DNA of 64,000 nucleotides from Ciona intestinalis (taxonomy: Eukaryota; Chordata; Ascidiacea; Phlebobranchia; Cionidae), in NCBI RefSeq assembly GCF_000224145.3, contig NW_004190500.2, positions 1 to 64,000 on the forward strand. Direction: 5' to 3'. Position 1 is the stretch's first letter; each line of letters begins with the position of its first letter. Both the position numbers and the translations under genes were made by a program. This document shows, piece by piece, positions 38,301 to 48,700 of this stretch. The notes under the pieces were generated by a model that was given only the letters and a program-made list of their open reading frames with translations, was not told the DNA's origin and ran no database searches.

Positions 38301-38341
38301 CAACGAATCTTGTAGAAACACGGTCTCGTTTGTGATATTAC
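32347..38341 (-). CDS. SLC6-family Na+/Cl- dependent transporter, N-terminal part missing in gap
   Basis: Membrane symporter for a neurotransmitter, amino acid or osmolyte; the substrate cannot be told from what remains. Exons (minus): 38341-38281 (partial, runs into Ns), 38013-37881, 37390-37256, 36753-36650, 36011-35887, 35381-35269, 34949-34812, 34093-33890, 33232-33065, 32439-32347, all phase-consistent. The first visible piece is an extracellular loop with two N-glycosylation sequons (NIT, NET). Then come VRGVKSSGK, VVYFTTTFPYVILCVLFVRG (TM5), VWVEAASQAMYSFGVCYTG (TM6), the TM7 segment CLTSIFMGLITFSFLGHIA, GPGLIFQVLPYG and VCIDSAF (TM8), ADRF, and YVYPWW (TM11-12). The C-terminus is a short acidic tail ending ERIELKI. 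TM1-TM3, with the main ion and substrate residues, should lie in the 38342-38841 gap or beyond. Introns are loaded with SINEs and MITEs. It converges on the VWA gene. Confidence 0.88.
32575..32882 (+). mobile_element. SINE, full length
   Basis: A-box-like GGCACAATAGTTAGCGCCG, TTCAAGGCTCGTCGCTGC, CCTTGGGCAAGACACTA, AACCCAGTGGTCACAAATGG, poly-A-rich linker, then the tail to GGATAAGGTAAGTTGCATTC. Another head-less middle and two more tail units flank it (32490-32575, 32905-33062). In the last SLC6 intron. Confidence 0.6.
33275..33400. mobile_element. Short MITE, GTGGCTGTACACAGTATCC family, copy in SLC6 intron
   Basis: About 125 bp with inverted ends (AGGTGACTGTACACAGTATC and its near complement). 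A second copy lies at 52599-52725. The internal sequence is CpG-rich (GCATGCGAAGCCG) compared with its surroundings. Confidence 0.65.
34129..34302. mobile_element. MITE, GTGTCCCATCTTCCCC family, intact copy
   Basis: About 174 bp with inverted ends TAGTGTGGGGGAAGATGG and CCATCTTCCCCCACCCTAC. The internal AT-rich core has the family's AATTGTTTAAACACGATC motif. It lies 36 bp upstream of an SLC6 exon. Flanking TA is compatible with a TA target. Confidence 0.7.
34430..34690 (+). mobile_element. SINE, 3' truncated
   Basis: Head GGCATAATGGTTCATGCGCC, GGTTCAAGGCTCGTCGCC, GGGCAAGACAC, A-rich linker, then the start of the tail up to GGCATGAGGTG. In an SLC6 intron. Confidence 0.55.
36055..36318 (+). 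mobile_element. SINE with internal deletion in the head
   Basis: Head CAGCGCCGTGGCATAGTGGT, B-box region deleted, then CAACCCAGTGGTCACTAATT, linker, and tail to GATAAAGTAAGTTACATTC. In an SLC6 intron. Confidence 0.55.
36825..36930. repeat. Dispersed ~100-bp repeat (GCGAAGATCA / CAGCAAAACAACAGTCGT family)
   Basis: AT-rich unit with AACAGCGAAGATCAGATT and AACAGCAAAACAACAGTCGT. Other copies: 33427-33525, 33715-33830 (reverse), 53375-53470 (reverse), 53790-53895, 59030-59125, and partial near 9295-9365 and 25910-25980. Clear inverted ends were not found, so the class is open. Confidence 0.5.
37091..37225. mobile_element. MITE, TAGTGAAGAATCC family
   Basis: Left end AAGTGAAGAATCCTCCGC and core GGCTGGTGGGAAGTGTTAGG; right end poor. 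In an SLC6 intron. Confidence 0.5.
37562..37630. repeat. 10-bp GC-rich minisatellite
   Basis: About six near-perfect copies of GCGTGGTTGC, in an SLC6 intron just after a truncated SINE head (37450-37545). The local GC content is far above the surroundings. Confidence 0.8.
38045..38252 (-). mobile_element. SINE, middle deleted
   Basis: Tail at 38060-38160 joined almost directly to the minus-strand head at 38165-38250 (GGCGCTGTAGCCAAGTTG). One ambiguous base at 38177. In an SLC6 intron. Confidence 0.5.
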
Positions 38342-38841
38342 NNNNNNNNNNNNNNNNNNNNNNNNNNNNNNNNNNNNNNNNNNNNNNNNNNNNNNNNNNN
38401 NNNNNNNNNNNNNNNNNNNNNNNNNNNNNNNNNNNNNNNNNNNNNNNNNNNNNNNNNNNNNNNNNNNNNNNNNNNNNNNNNNNNNNNNNNNNNNNNNNNN
38501 NNNNNNNNNNNNNNNNNNNNNNNNNNNNNNNNNNNNNNNNNNNNNNNNNNNNNNNNNNNNNNNNNNNNNNNNNNNNNNNNNNNNNNNNNNNNNNNNNNNN
38601 NNNNNNNNNNNNNNNNNNNNNNNNNNNNNNNNNNNNNNNNNNNNNNNNNNNNNNNNNNNNNNNNNNNNNNNNNNNNNNNNNNNNNNNNNNNNNNNNNNNN
38701 NNNNNNNNNNNNNNNNNNNNNNNNNNNNNNNNNNNNNNNNNNNNNNNNNNNNNNNNNNNNNNNNNNNNNNNNNNNNNNNNNNNNNNNNNNNNNNNNNNNN
38801 NNNNNNNNNNNNNNNNNNNNNNNNNNNNNNNNNNNNNNNNN
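38342..38841. other. Assembly gap, 500 N
   Basis: Should contain N-terminal exons of the SLC6 transporter, possibly with the rest of the ~285-bp satellite. A round 500 suggests an estimated rather than measured size. Confidence 0.95.
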
Positions 38842-39430
38842 ATGACGAATATTAATATTCAGTTATAAAAAAAAGTTGAAATTAATTTTTTTTTCGATGG
38901 GGATAACATGTGAGTGACCTACATAGATGTATGCGTAAGTTGTATTTTCGCCGAAATATTTTAAAATTTAATACTTGTATGATTCGAGTTATGACCCTCA
39001 TACTTGTTTGTATTCTGAACCCTTCCCCGCACTTTTTTAAAGAAAATGAAGTTTCATTTTTTAGGTATTACGTAGCGCTATAACATATTCGAAGCTGGAT
39101 CGGGAGAAAATTCTATAAATATGTTTTTATGACGAATATTAATATTCAGTTATAAAAAAAAGTTGAAATTAATTTTTTTTTCGATGGGAATAACATGTGA
39201 GTGACCTACATAGATGTATGCGTAAGTTATATTTTCGCAAAAAAAATCGAAAATATAATATTTATATGATTCAAGTTATGATCATACTTTTTTATATTTA
39301 ACATCTATCCCCGCACTTTTTTAAAGAAAATAATGTTTCATATTTTAGGTATCACTTAGCGCTATAACATATTCGAAGCTGGATCGGGAGAAAATTCTAT
39401 AAATATGTTTTTATGACGAATATTAATATT
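38842..39430. repeat. ~285-bp satellite-like tandem repeat at gap edge
   Basis: Units begin with ATGACGAATATTAATATTC at 38842, 39129 and 39413 (spacings 287 and 284). The two complete units are highly similar. The array starts exactly where the 500-N gap ends, so it probably extends into it. Confidence 0.8.
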
Positions 39431-39584
39431 CATAATTAATATTTTTTCGAATTTTAATTTTTTCATTGTAGAATCGGTACCGCTGGGGTCTAGTTAGTAC
39501 AGTGTCCAAATTTTAGGTTAGTGGTACCAGTAGAAGGTATCAAAAATGGCCGCTAAAATATCTGTATTCTAGGATCACCTTGGT

Positions 39585-40222
39585 GATCTGTACCCTTCCT
39601 GTCTTCGTTGAGCAATTGTGCTATGAACCACATGTGCAAAACATACAAACAAACAAGAGTGTCTAGCCCTAATGAATGAGTACGAATTATAAGTAGAAAA
39701 ATTTAATTTAGCCTTTTCACTACCAAGGTCGACTAAGCTCGATCAAAAACAAACCAGAAGTAACCAATAAAGCGGAATTCGGTCGCCATTTATCGTAGGA
39801 GAAATTGTGACCTTACCGTTAAAGCAAGTGGAAATATACTATAACGTCCAAGGTCATATTGCCGAAAGAAACATTTTTTTGTATTTCTTTTAATAATAGA
39901 TAGGTAAGTTTTTCGTTATATTTATTTAACTTTCGCATAATTGCACGGCGTGACGACTAAACAAACTTAGTAACTAAACCAGGGAAGACACAATGACGTC
40001 GTACTTTGAAATGACGTATTGGAATACGAAGACACTCTTTCGTGCCGTACCAAGATTTTGACATTATATACCACAAGTAATGAAGCAGGAATTATGCTTT
40101 GATAATTTATTTTGCAACAGGACAGGACAAAGTTATAACACAAAATAAACTAAACGTAATGACGTTTATTAAAGCTTCTGAAAAATAGAAACCGGATTAA
40201 ATACCTTATATAGTTATGTGGT
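39585..40222. repeat. Near-identical 640-bp duplicate, copy 1
   Basis: Matches 40849-41491 almost base for base (only a few small differences seen). It starts at GATCTGTACCCTTCC and ends at a 50-N gap. The left flanks differ between copies. No coding exon is seen inside. It contains two TGACGT motifs near 39994 and 40012. Confidence 0.85.
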
Positions 40223-40272
40223 NNNNNNNNNNNNNNNNNNNNNNNNNNNNNNNNNNNNNNNNNNNNNNNNNN
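40223..40272. other. Assembly gap, 50 N
   Basis: Lies between one copy of the 640-bp duplicate and a MITE fragment. LYRM4 exon 2 may be here. Confidence 0.9.
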
Positions 40273-40465
40273 GTTATAGGGGTTAGCAAATAAGGTGTGG
40301 GGGGAGACTCTTCAGTAGCACAATATATTCTTTTTACGACTCTCTTTGTGAGCAGAGGTTAGAGGTTATATGGGGTTTGTGGCTGGGTTATACAGAATAG
40401 TAGTTACATGTTACTGGTTGGTGGTTATGTTTAGCACAAAAAGTAAGAGGTTTCTTCACTAAAAA
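40273..40465. mobile_element. MITE, TAGTGAAGAATCC family, starts at gap
   Basis: Core GTTATAGGGGTTAGCAAA and GAGGTTATATGGGGTTTG, ending GAGGTTTCTTCACTA. The left part is lost in the 40223-40272 gap. Confidence 0.5.
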
Positions 40466-40695
40466 TCTAAAACCACTTGACCACTATATACCATTGATTT
40501 CTTGTTACAAAAATAGGGTCAATGAGCCAACTGTGGCCTAAATCCCAGGTCCCATAGCTTGTCACACTAAAGGATCTTACCCATATAGAAAAGAACCTTA
40601 TAATATAAAATTCTAAAAAAAATCTTAAATTTTAAAACACATTAGTTTTTACTAGCATCAAATAATGAAACAGCCAACACATATAATAAAATTAC

Positions 40696-40772
40696 CTGAA
40701 ATTGTAATCGGAAAATTTACTGCATTCCCTCAGTAACTGTTTGTAAAGCTTTGGAAATACCGATGTTGCCAT
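40696..40772 (-). CDS. LYRM4: LYR-motif protein LYRM4/ISD11, first exon only
   Basis: LYRM4 stabilises the cysteine desulfurase NFS1 and, with acyl carrier protein, supports mitochondrial Fe-S cluster assembly. The exon opens with ATG at 40772 and encodes about 26 residues, including LYKQLLRECSKFSDYNF, then a GTAATT donor after 40696 in phase 2. This fits the start of vertebrate LYRM4 (LYRAMLRESKRFSAYNYR), where an exon boundary is expected after the final Arg. The Arg of the LYR motif is Lys here. The second exon should lie at lower coordinates; I could not find it, and a 50-N gap (40223-40272) plus repeats occupy that stretch. The sequence just upstream (40849-41491) is duplicated on the far side of that gap. 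The call rests on one short exon, so another LYRM family member is possible. Confidence 0.6.
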
Positions 40773-40848
40773 TGTGGTGTTAAGTAAGGAACCAATTGAA
40801 GGATATTAACAATATCCACAATATTTAGTTTCAAATCTAACTTCGACC

Positions 40849-41491
40849 GATCTGTACCCTTCCTGTCTTCGTTGAGCAATTGTGCTATGAACCACATGTG
40901 CAAAACATACAACAAACAAACAAGAGTGTCTAGCCCTAATGAATGAGTACGAATTATAAGTAGAAAAATTTAATTTGGCCTTTTCACTACCAAGGTCGAC
41001 TAAGCTCGATCAAAAACAAACCAGAAGTAACCAATAAAGCGGAATTCGGTCGCCATTTATCGTAGGAGAAATTGTGACCTTACCGTTAAAGCAAGTGGAA
41101 ATATACTATAACGTCCAAGGTCATATTGCCGAAAGAAACATTTTTTTGTATTTTTTTTAATAATAGATAGGTAAGTTTTTCGTTATATTTATTTAACTTT
41201 CGCATAATTGCACGGCGTGACGACTAAACAAACTTAGTAACTAAACCAGGGAAGACACAATGACGTCGTACTTTGAAATGACGTATTGGAATACGAAGAC
41301 ACTCTTTCGTGCCGTACCAAGATTTTGACATTATATACCACAAGTAATGAAGCAGGAATTATGCTTTGATAATTTATTTTGCAACAGGACAGGACAAAGT
41401 TATAACACAAAATAAACTAAACGTAATGACGTTTATTAAAGCTTCTGAAAAATAGAAACCGGATTAAAATACCTTCATATAGTTTATGTGG
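40849..41491. repeat. Near-identical 640-bp duplicate, copy 2 (upstream of LYRM4)
   Basis: Partner of 39585-40222. It lies just upstream of the LYRM4 ATG on the minus strand and may include its promoter (TGACGTCGT near 41262 and TGACGTATT near 41279). Confidence 0.85.
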
Positions 41492-41835
41492 CTGGCGTTG
41501 GTTTACGTTACATTATATTAAATGTGTTACCATCACATTTACGCGAATATTATACTGGGTGTTGGTATTACTCGAGTATTTGTGTAACAACGTAGCGTTC
41601 TCACTAACCAAATACAGCTTAAAAATCGATCCTTCGCCCAAGAGTGTACAATAGCAAAATCCGATCCAGCAAGATGTTCGCCATAGCTTCATTGCATATA
41701 TTTCATAGACATGCAAAATGCACTATAGCAGTGACTGACTAAAAACAGCTGGCAACATTAGGTCCAGCAGAGTAAGAATACAGCAGCGCAGACAAAAACA
41801 TATGTCGATATACATACGACCCAGTCGTATAAACC

Positions 41836-42361
41836 TCATACCCAAACCGTGTATCCTTTATTGGCGTCTTCGTCTTTGTTCTTCGTCTGCAAAAGTAAGA
41901 TATTTATCGTATAGTTAAGTCACTTAGTTCCTTTAGGTTTTTTCACATTTAAATTTATTCCAAAGTTAACGTTTATTACGAAATCATAAACAATGATATT
42001 ATACAATACCTTGCGCTTTTCTTCGTCAGCTTTATTCGCTGAATTTTCTGCAAAAAAAACAAAACCGTTAAATATCGGTTTGTATATAATTACTTCACAA
42101 TTACCTTCATTATTGTTTCGCGTCATGGTCCACTTGATCCTCTGTAACGTCACATACCATGTTCTGAAAAATTAAATACAAAATTATATTTAAAGCAAAA
42201 ATTGTGACGAAACAATAAACCTACGAAGCGGGTTCTTCTGTTGCGTTATCACCACTTCGTGACGTCACATCATCGACGTTTCTAGAAAAGAGCTTATGTA
42301 CGTAATAATGCCAATTGTGATTTACACTATACCAGGTCTTTGATCTTCTTGCTTCGCTCAT
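41836..42361 (-). CDS. Possible small multi-exon gene, unresolved
   Basis: Several short minus-strand segments flanked by good splice signals occur here: one starting ATG at 42361 (MSEARRSKTW), one near 42290-42225 (reading DDVTSRSGDNATEEP), one near 42170-42108, one near 42052-42012 (NSANKADEEKRK) and a last one ending with TGA at 41838-41836 (TKNKDEDANKGYTVWV). The last four join in one phase, but the first does not join to any of them without a stop. I recognise no family. The region upstream (42360-42660) is richer in CpG than its surroundings, as a promoter might be. Low confidence: real gene, gene remnant and chance are all possible. Confidence 0.2.
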
Positions 42362-42689
42362 AGCGCAAATATAATTAGAACAAATGTGCCTTGGGTCGAC
42401 GAAAAACGCGCATGGGGCCCCATGAAAAAGAAAACGTGGCGAAACGAAAGCGTAAAACAGACGCGTGTTCTTCGGTCATGACATAACGCGAGCGGTGAAG
42501 AGCGAAATTCGAACGATTGTGTCGGTTTGTGACGAAACAACGCAGCGCTTGTGAACCGAGATAAAGCGTGTATCATCGCGAGTGACGTAATAAAGTGTCG
42601 CGATTCTTGAAACAGAATGTGATAAAGAGAAATCTACACCTAAAAAGTAAGAAAGGCACACAACTTTTTTAGAATAGTATCATTGCATA

Positions 42690-42960
42690 TGTCCGGCGCC
42701 GTGTCGTAGTGGTTAGCGCGCCTGCCTGTAACCATTAGGTAATGGGTTCAAGGTTCGTCGCTGCTACCATTGTNNNNNNNNNNNNNNNNNNNNNNNNNNN
42801 NNNNNNNNNNNNNNNNNNNNNNNAAAAAAGAAAAAATCTCCAAAACAAATAATCACCCACAAAGTTACATACATGGTAACTCGTAAGCTGGCATGTTAAA
42901 CCCGTGTGATAACGACTGTCGTTTTCCGGCTACGCGAGGATAGTAAGTTTCATTCGTATA
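42690..42960 (+). mobile_element. SINE, interrupted by a 50-N gap
   Basis: Head GGCGCCGTGTCGTAGTGGTT, GGGTTCAAGGTTCGTCGCTG, gap at 42774-42823, then A-rich linker and tail to GAGGATAGTAAG. Between LYRM4 and ATP5MF. Confidence 0.55.
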
Positions 42961-43189
42961 TTGTAATGCAATAATACATTACAGTATATAGTAGTATAAA
43001 GCTATACAAGATATATTATGGGAAATGGTATGTCGTAATATAATAATAATGTAATGAAACAATACATAATTAACTCAAGTCTTGCAAAAAAACTTGTTAA
43101 AACCTTCCAACTTGTAACCCTTTGTGGAACCAACTCCATTTAAACTGAAACGTGGTAACTTTGTGGAAGTTCTGTTTTATGCGCGGAGC

Positions 43190-43310
43190 AATCAAGGCGG
43201 GGGAGATCAGCTGATGCGAGGCATCAGTCACGTGAGCAAACTGACCAATCTACTTCGAGAATGGATAGCGGATTGTGACGTCAGTTCATTATTGTGACGT
43301 AACATACCAA
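43190..43310 (+). promoter_or_regulatory. Probable ATP5MF promoter cluster
   Basis: Within about 420 bp upstream of the ATG this stretch holds an E-box CACGTG (43229-43234), a CCAAT (43245-43249), a perfect CRE TGACGTCA (43276-43283) and a near-CRE TGACGTAA (43295-43302). It is also locally GC-richer than its flanks. The clustering suggests the core promoter; the transcription start is not determined. Confidence 0.4.
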
Positions 43311-43607
43311 GTTTACAATGATTCGAGATTTGGAATGAATCGCGATTTTTTCTGAAAAATTATTTAAACACTTACGTTACTGTAAATATTTTTATATTAT
43401 ATAAAAAATATTGTTGCACATTCAAATTAGATTTTAAATTTATTTCATTTAAAGTTTTTTTTCTTATTTTTAAATATAAAAACGTTGCGCTTATAGGATT
43501 TAGATATAGTTGAATGCGTAACCAGCTTACACAAAATCCTGTAGGTCAGATTTCAGATTTCAGGACTTTTCTTTTACCGTTGATTGGAAACCGATTATCT
43601 AGTAAAT

Positions 43608-44973
43608 ATGGCAGAGAAAATTGCCGAAACCGTCGCAAGAAACGGAATTGCACTTCACCCAAAATATTATGGAGCAAAACGTAAGTTTCTTTTCGTAGTT
43701 GTGTTGTTATTTGCAATTAAACCAATCGCAATTTTTGTAAATTTCAGTTGAGCCTGGCATGAAGCTGCCTGGTGATACGAGGCTATTTCGAGACATTAAA
43801 CTTTGTGAAGTCCCTCAGTGGATCATGAAACGCAACTTTACACCTCTAGGAATGTGGTTTTGGGTAAAACGATGTAAGTATACAAGTTAACAAGTATATA
43901 CTGTTATATATGGGTTAGCAAAGATTTAAATTACATACGACTTATTATACGAATGTCACTCTCTTTTTTCACAAGTGGGCGCTCATATTAAGTTTAAAAT
44001 TTAAAAAAATTTTATATCTGTAAACTGTAAAACTTACTATTAAGTCCCAAAAAAATAATAAAAAAAAATGAGCGCCTACTTGTGAAAAAAGAGAGTGACA
44101 TTCGTGTAATAAGTTGTATGTAATTTAAATAAAAATGACGATTAATTTTAAATTTATATTAACACAGTTAAACTACGCTAATATACATTCTTTAGTCGAT
44201 AGGATAACTTGAAAATTGAAAGCTAAAATAAGCCATGCAAGCAAAATGTGTTTTCGGTCCATATTCACATTTGTGCAAATAGAATGATATTGAATTGAAT
44301 TCATTGCCTTACAACATTCGGAAAAAAAATGTGTCCCATAAGAAGGATAAGTCGCACCGGTCGTTTGTGATCAATAGCATATTATATATTTGATTTTTGA
44401 CACAATTATAATTCTATTACAGTGAAATGGGGTTGGCAATCCAAGTACCTTCACGTTCGAGCACCAAAGGGACATTATTATGCTCAACTTGCAGTTTGTG
44501 CCAGCATTGCTTTCTACTTGTCAGAATATATTGATGGAGGGATCAGTAAGTTTCTTTTTTTAGTATTTTTTTTTTTAAGTATCTGATGGAATATTATGTA
44601 ATGGTCACACCACCGAATGGTTTTTGGATGCTCCACCTTTTACAAACTATTACACATATAGTTATTACCTACTAAACCATGTAGGGCTACTCACCAATAA
44701 CCAACTCTTTTTTAATAACCTCTAACTACCAACCTCTTGACACCAGCCTACTCTGTAACGTACCAGAGGATTCTTTAGTAGTGCAAAATTTTGTACTTCT
44801 GTTTTATCCAAAAGTGTTTTATAACGACTGCCGTTTAAGCCTTTCTTTCTCATCTTTCCACTTTCGCATTCTACTCTGGCCTTAGTTATTGTGACCAACA
44901 TAACAAACAAAGCTATTCCTTCATTATCTATCTTTATCTCACAGAGCACGAGCGACACAGGAAATATCACTAG
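43608..44973 (+). CDS. ATP5MF: ATP synthase subunit f, mitochondrial (ATP5MF/ATP5J2)
   Basis: Small Fo-sector subunit of mitochondrial ATP synthase in the inner membrane. Exons: 43608-43680, 43748-43873, 44423-44545, 44945-44973; sum 351 nt, 116 residues. The core KLCEVPQWIMKRNFTPLGMW matches vertebrate LGELPSWILMRDFSPSG. It is followed by YLHVRAPKGHYYAQL, one membrane segment (about 85-103, VCASIAFYL) and the near-invariant C-terminus KHERHRKYH. The protein is about 22 residues longer than human (94), mainly at the N-terminus (MAEKIAETVARNGIALHP). The start was chosen as the first ATG in the exon, just downstream of a CRE/E-box cluster. Intron 2 holds a ~190-bp inverted-repeat element and intron 3 a second repeat family. 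It converges on ASNSD1, 750 bp away. Confidence 0.93.
43932..44122. mobile_element. Inverted-repeat MITE in ATP5MF intron 2
   Basis: About 190 bp. The arms of ~60 bp are almost perfect complements (outer TACATACGACTTATTA; inner TCACAAGTGGGCGCTCA). It is flanked on both sides by ATTTAAAT (43924-43931, 44123-44130), which reads as an 8-bp target duplication, though that octamer is itself a palindrome and might belong to the arms. Non-coding. Confidence 0.7.
44570..44782. mobile_element. MITE, TAGTGAAGAATCC family
   Basis: In ATP5MF intron 3. The core is ACCTCTAACTACCAACCTC with right end CAGAGGATTCTTTAGTAG; the left end is not clear. Confidence 0.45.
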
Positions 44974-45025
44974 AAGAAATCTGATCTTATGTTTATCAAA
45001 AATTGATGTAAATTAAAACGAATTT

Positions 45026-45031
45026 AATAAA
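45026..45031 (+). terminator. Polyadenylation signal of ATP5MF
   Basis: A canonical AATAAA lies 53 nt after the TAG stop of ATP5MF, a normal distance for a compact 3' UTR. Not experimentally shown. Confidence 0.45.
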
Positions 45032-45722
45032 AAGTTCAAACTCTGTTATACTTTGTTTGTATTCGGTTCATTATATGTTGAAATAACCAATGATAAACTC
45101 TGAAAAATAGTTCTTGGAATAATCTTTTAATCTTTAGTCATAAAAGATAGACACCACATTTATATTAATATATAGGCAGAAAGTTAATAGCAAGAATAAA
45201 GAATACTGCTAGTAACATAACTTCTAATTTGACCGCTAGATTTTGAATGAACGAATGAAGTTAATTTTGCATTTTTGAAGATATGGTTAAAAAAAACTAT
45301 CCATGGAATTTCTGTGTTAAACTGTCAGGTAAAAATGGGTTCTTAAAATACATTTTTAGGCAAGGAACTAAACCAATAGCAAGAATGAAACATGCTGCTG
45401 GTGTTTTAACTCTTATTTGACCACTAGCAAGTAGTAGTTTTTAGGGTAATACAAAACCACCTTTGTGAGGTAAAACAAATGAGGTAATGGACAACTTTCG
45501 GCTAAATCCCAGGTCATAACTGAGGACCTTACCTATAAAGAATAAATACATATACATAACATTGTATTTGTATTACCCAAAGTCCAGGCACACATGTGGA
45601 GCATGTTACATTTACATGTGAACATAGTCTGGGTGTTGGGGTGATAAGTCTAACCTAAATGCCAGGTTCTTGACCAGGATCTCACCACACAGAATAACAT
45701 ATAGTAGTTCTGTGTTCAATCA

Positions 45723-48700
45723 TCATAATGACATTTGAGATGCAAAATTATTTTTCAGTCTTTCACACGAGTCGCCTCCTTTTTCTTTCCTGTTTTCTGC
45801 TTTAGCAATTCTTGAGCCAAACTGTATTGCTCGTTTCGGAGCCACAGCTGCCCCATGTAGACCTAGATCATATGCAGCCCCCCTAAGTAGGATTTTCTCC
45901 CCAATTCCTCTTTCCAATCGTAAATCAGCTTTAACGTGAACCGGTAAACTACAAAGAAACTGAACAACTTCTTCATCAAAATAAGGGAACCTTGCTTCCT
46001 TCCCATGGTCTGAAATAATCCTATATATGGGATGAATGTAACTTATTTATCCTTGTGTAGCAACCACAGTCATGATAACATGTGTGTTATACTTATACAC
46101 CTAGTACTTGCTCACAAGTTACCACATATGTAACTTATTTATTCTCACATGGCGGCAAAGACAGTCGTTATAACATGGGTGTTCTGTTCCATACACCTCA
46201 TGCCAGATGTTATTACAACGCACTTAGAGCGTTAAAAATTACCAAAACAATGTTATTCCATCTAACATACAAACATCTGTATTTACTATTTACCTATCAT
46301 CGCGTCCCAAGTTTCTTGCTGATATTCTTTCAACTTCCATGTTGATCTCATCACCAACTGCTCCCCAATCATTGTTGCGATCGTATATACCTCTATGTCT
46401 GGAGTAACCAGCCAGTTGTTCATCTGCACCCATCCCACACAACAGAACACGAGCATTAGACCTGGTTACACAAATGCAACACTGCATAAAATTCACCTTT
46501 GCAGCATTTTTGGCGAATGACCGTTTTTATGAAGCAATATTATACCACAAAGTATGCACATTGGACTTGGTAACACAAATGACACTGAAAAATTTGTTAA
46601 AAATCATTAAAGAAAAATAATAGTAGCGGCAATTTTATTGGTTATCTTACAAGGACTACAAACGAAATATTGTGGGAAAATCTGTTTCTGCTGCCATGGT
46701 GGGCGTATGTGTGCCTTAGCGGCAATTGCTCCAACCCAGTGGTCACTAATGGGTTGACTATATTGTCAGCCATACATTAAAACAATCACCCATGTGGCCA
46801 TGTAACTTGCACCTGCAACCGGCATGATGTGTTTGAAACAGAACACCATTGTCAAATTAACTGTTGTTAGCCCGCGACAATGGATAAAGCAAGTTACATT
46901 CATTCAGACTTTAAACTATAAATAAAAAAAAATAGCAGCTTATAACAACCTGTACTTTTGCTCCCCATTTAATAAACCTTCTCCCCTGCTCGCAAACCAG
47001 ATAGCGCAAGCAATGCTGTCATCCAACACCGTTGACTTGGGGCATGACAGCATCGAAATTCTTTCAACACGTTTTTCCCCTAACTCTTCCAACGTAACGT
47101 TAATCTCCACAAAATTCCACTTTCGTTTCGGGCAGAGGTCTTTCAGTTCTTGGTAAGAAGATCTTCCTGTTATTCTATCTGGGACCTCATATATATTATC
47201 CTTTACCAAAGCATTACTCTGCTTTGTTTTCGATAATTTTCGCCGCTGTTCAAACGCAACATTCAACAAATCAATTGCTTCATCTTTTGGTATGTATATA
47301 TCAGCTAACAAAGCAAGCACAGAACAGTCAACGCCACCAGAAAACAGAACTCCTATGTTGCAATTTTCACCAGTGCTTGTATGAGCTGATGTTCTCTTCA
47401 TAACGGAACGCTTGAGTTTGGCAATAAACTCTCGACACACCGGCCATAAATTTTTATCACTGCATGATTTTGCCAGAATTGTCAAAGGTTCTACATGTGA
47501 GGATATGTGTGGCAAGTCAACCAATGGATAATTATCCAATTTATATTTATACTTAGTGTGCATTGCAGTGTTAAGGATCCTTCCAGTTTGAAAATCTTCA
47601 CAAACCTTTGGCCTAGGATTTGTAATACACTTCCATGGATGAAGAACGATGGACTTTTTAAACCCAGACTGACCATCCTTTATATTTACGCAGAATATTC
47701 CACATCCGGCAACTTCCTCCCAGCTAGCATTGCGTGAACATACTGACGCCAAGGTCAAAGTGTTTTCGTCCCAATTCCAAACCAGACTACGTCGACCAAA
47801 ATAATCTCGTCCAAAATAAACTTTAGAGTTAGCGAGGTGATAATACACAAAAGACCAAGGACCTTCAATGCAAGAAAGCAGTTGAAGAATTTCTTCATCA
47901 TCACATTTGTCTAATGAAGATAGAAGTGCTGTTGTGTCACTTTGACCAGGGGATACCTTGAAAACAACACAAGGTTTAATACAAGAAAGCAAAGCTAGAC
48001 GATAATGATAAACTTTATAAAACACAGAGGAGGCAGAAATAGTTGGACATCACATGCATTCCTTTGAAATAAATCTAACTTTTTGGTTCAAATGTTTGCT
48101 GATTAATGCAGAAAACCTGCCACTCCAAGTTTGGCCCATACATATAAATATGTTATGTATGTATTATATAACTATTCAAATATACAATGTTTTATTTGTC
48201 CAACTTACTTTCAAACCATCGAAAACCTCTCCATTCCACAGCAAAATATTCCCTTTCTTGCTTTGTGCAGGTTGTGAGCATATCTGTTGACCTTGCATGT
48301 GCAACACCCACCCAGCAAAGTAGAGACCAACGTTCCCACATTCAGTTTCAATCACTTGATGATCATCTGGACCTCTTCGAGCCAGACTTTCCGAGATGTC
48401 TTGGTAGATTTCATTCCTACGGCAACTTGACTAAAGATATGAATAAATGTAACTTATTTATTCTTTTGTGGCTAGGCAACGGCAGTTTTTACAAGAAGTG
48501 TGTTTTGTTTCAAATACCTCCTGCCCGGTTATAAGTTACTACCAATGTAACTTCGTGGGTAAACTTATATTTAGATTTTTATGTATGTCTGATAATTAAG
48601 ACAGCCTGTTAGCGACAATGGTGTGGCAGCAACGAGCCTCGAACCAGTATCCTCCTGTGTAGAGCCAGCGGCAGCTGTGCTAACTACTATGCCATGGTAC

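Noticed and set aside
38332-38868. 178-codon open frame across the gap
   Set aside because: It consists almost wholly of N and has no sequence content.
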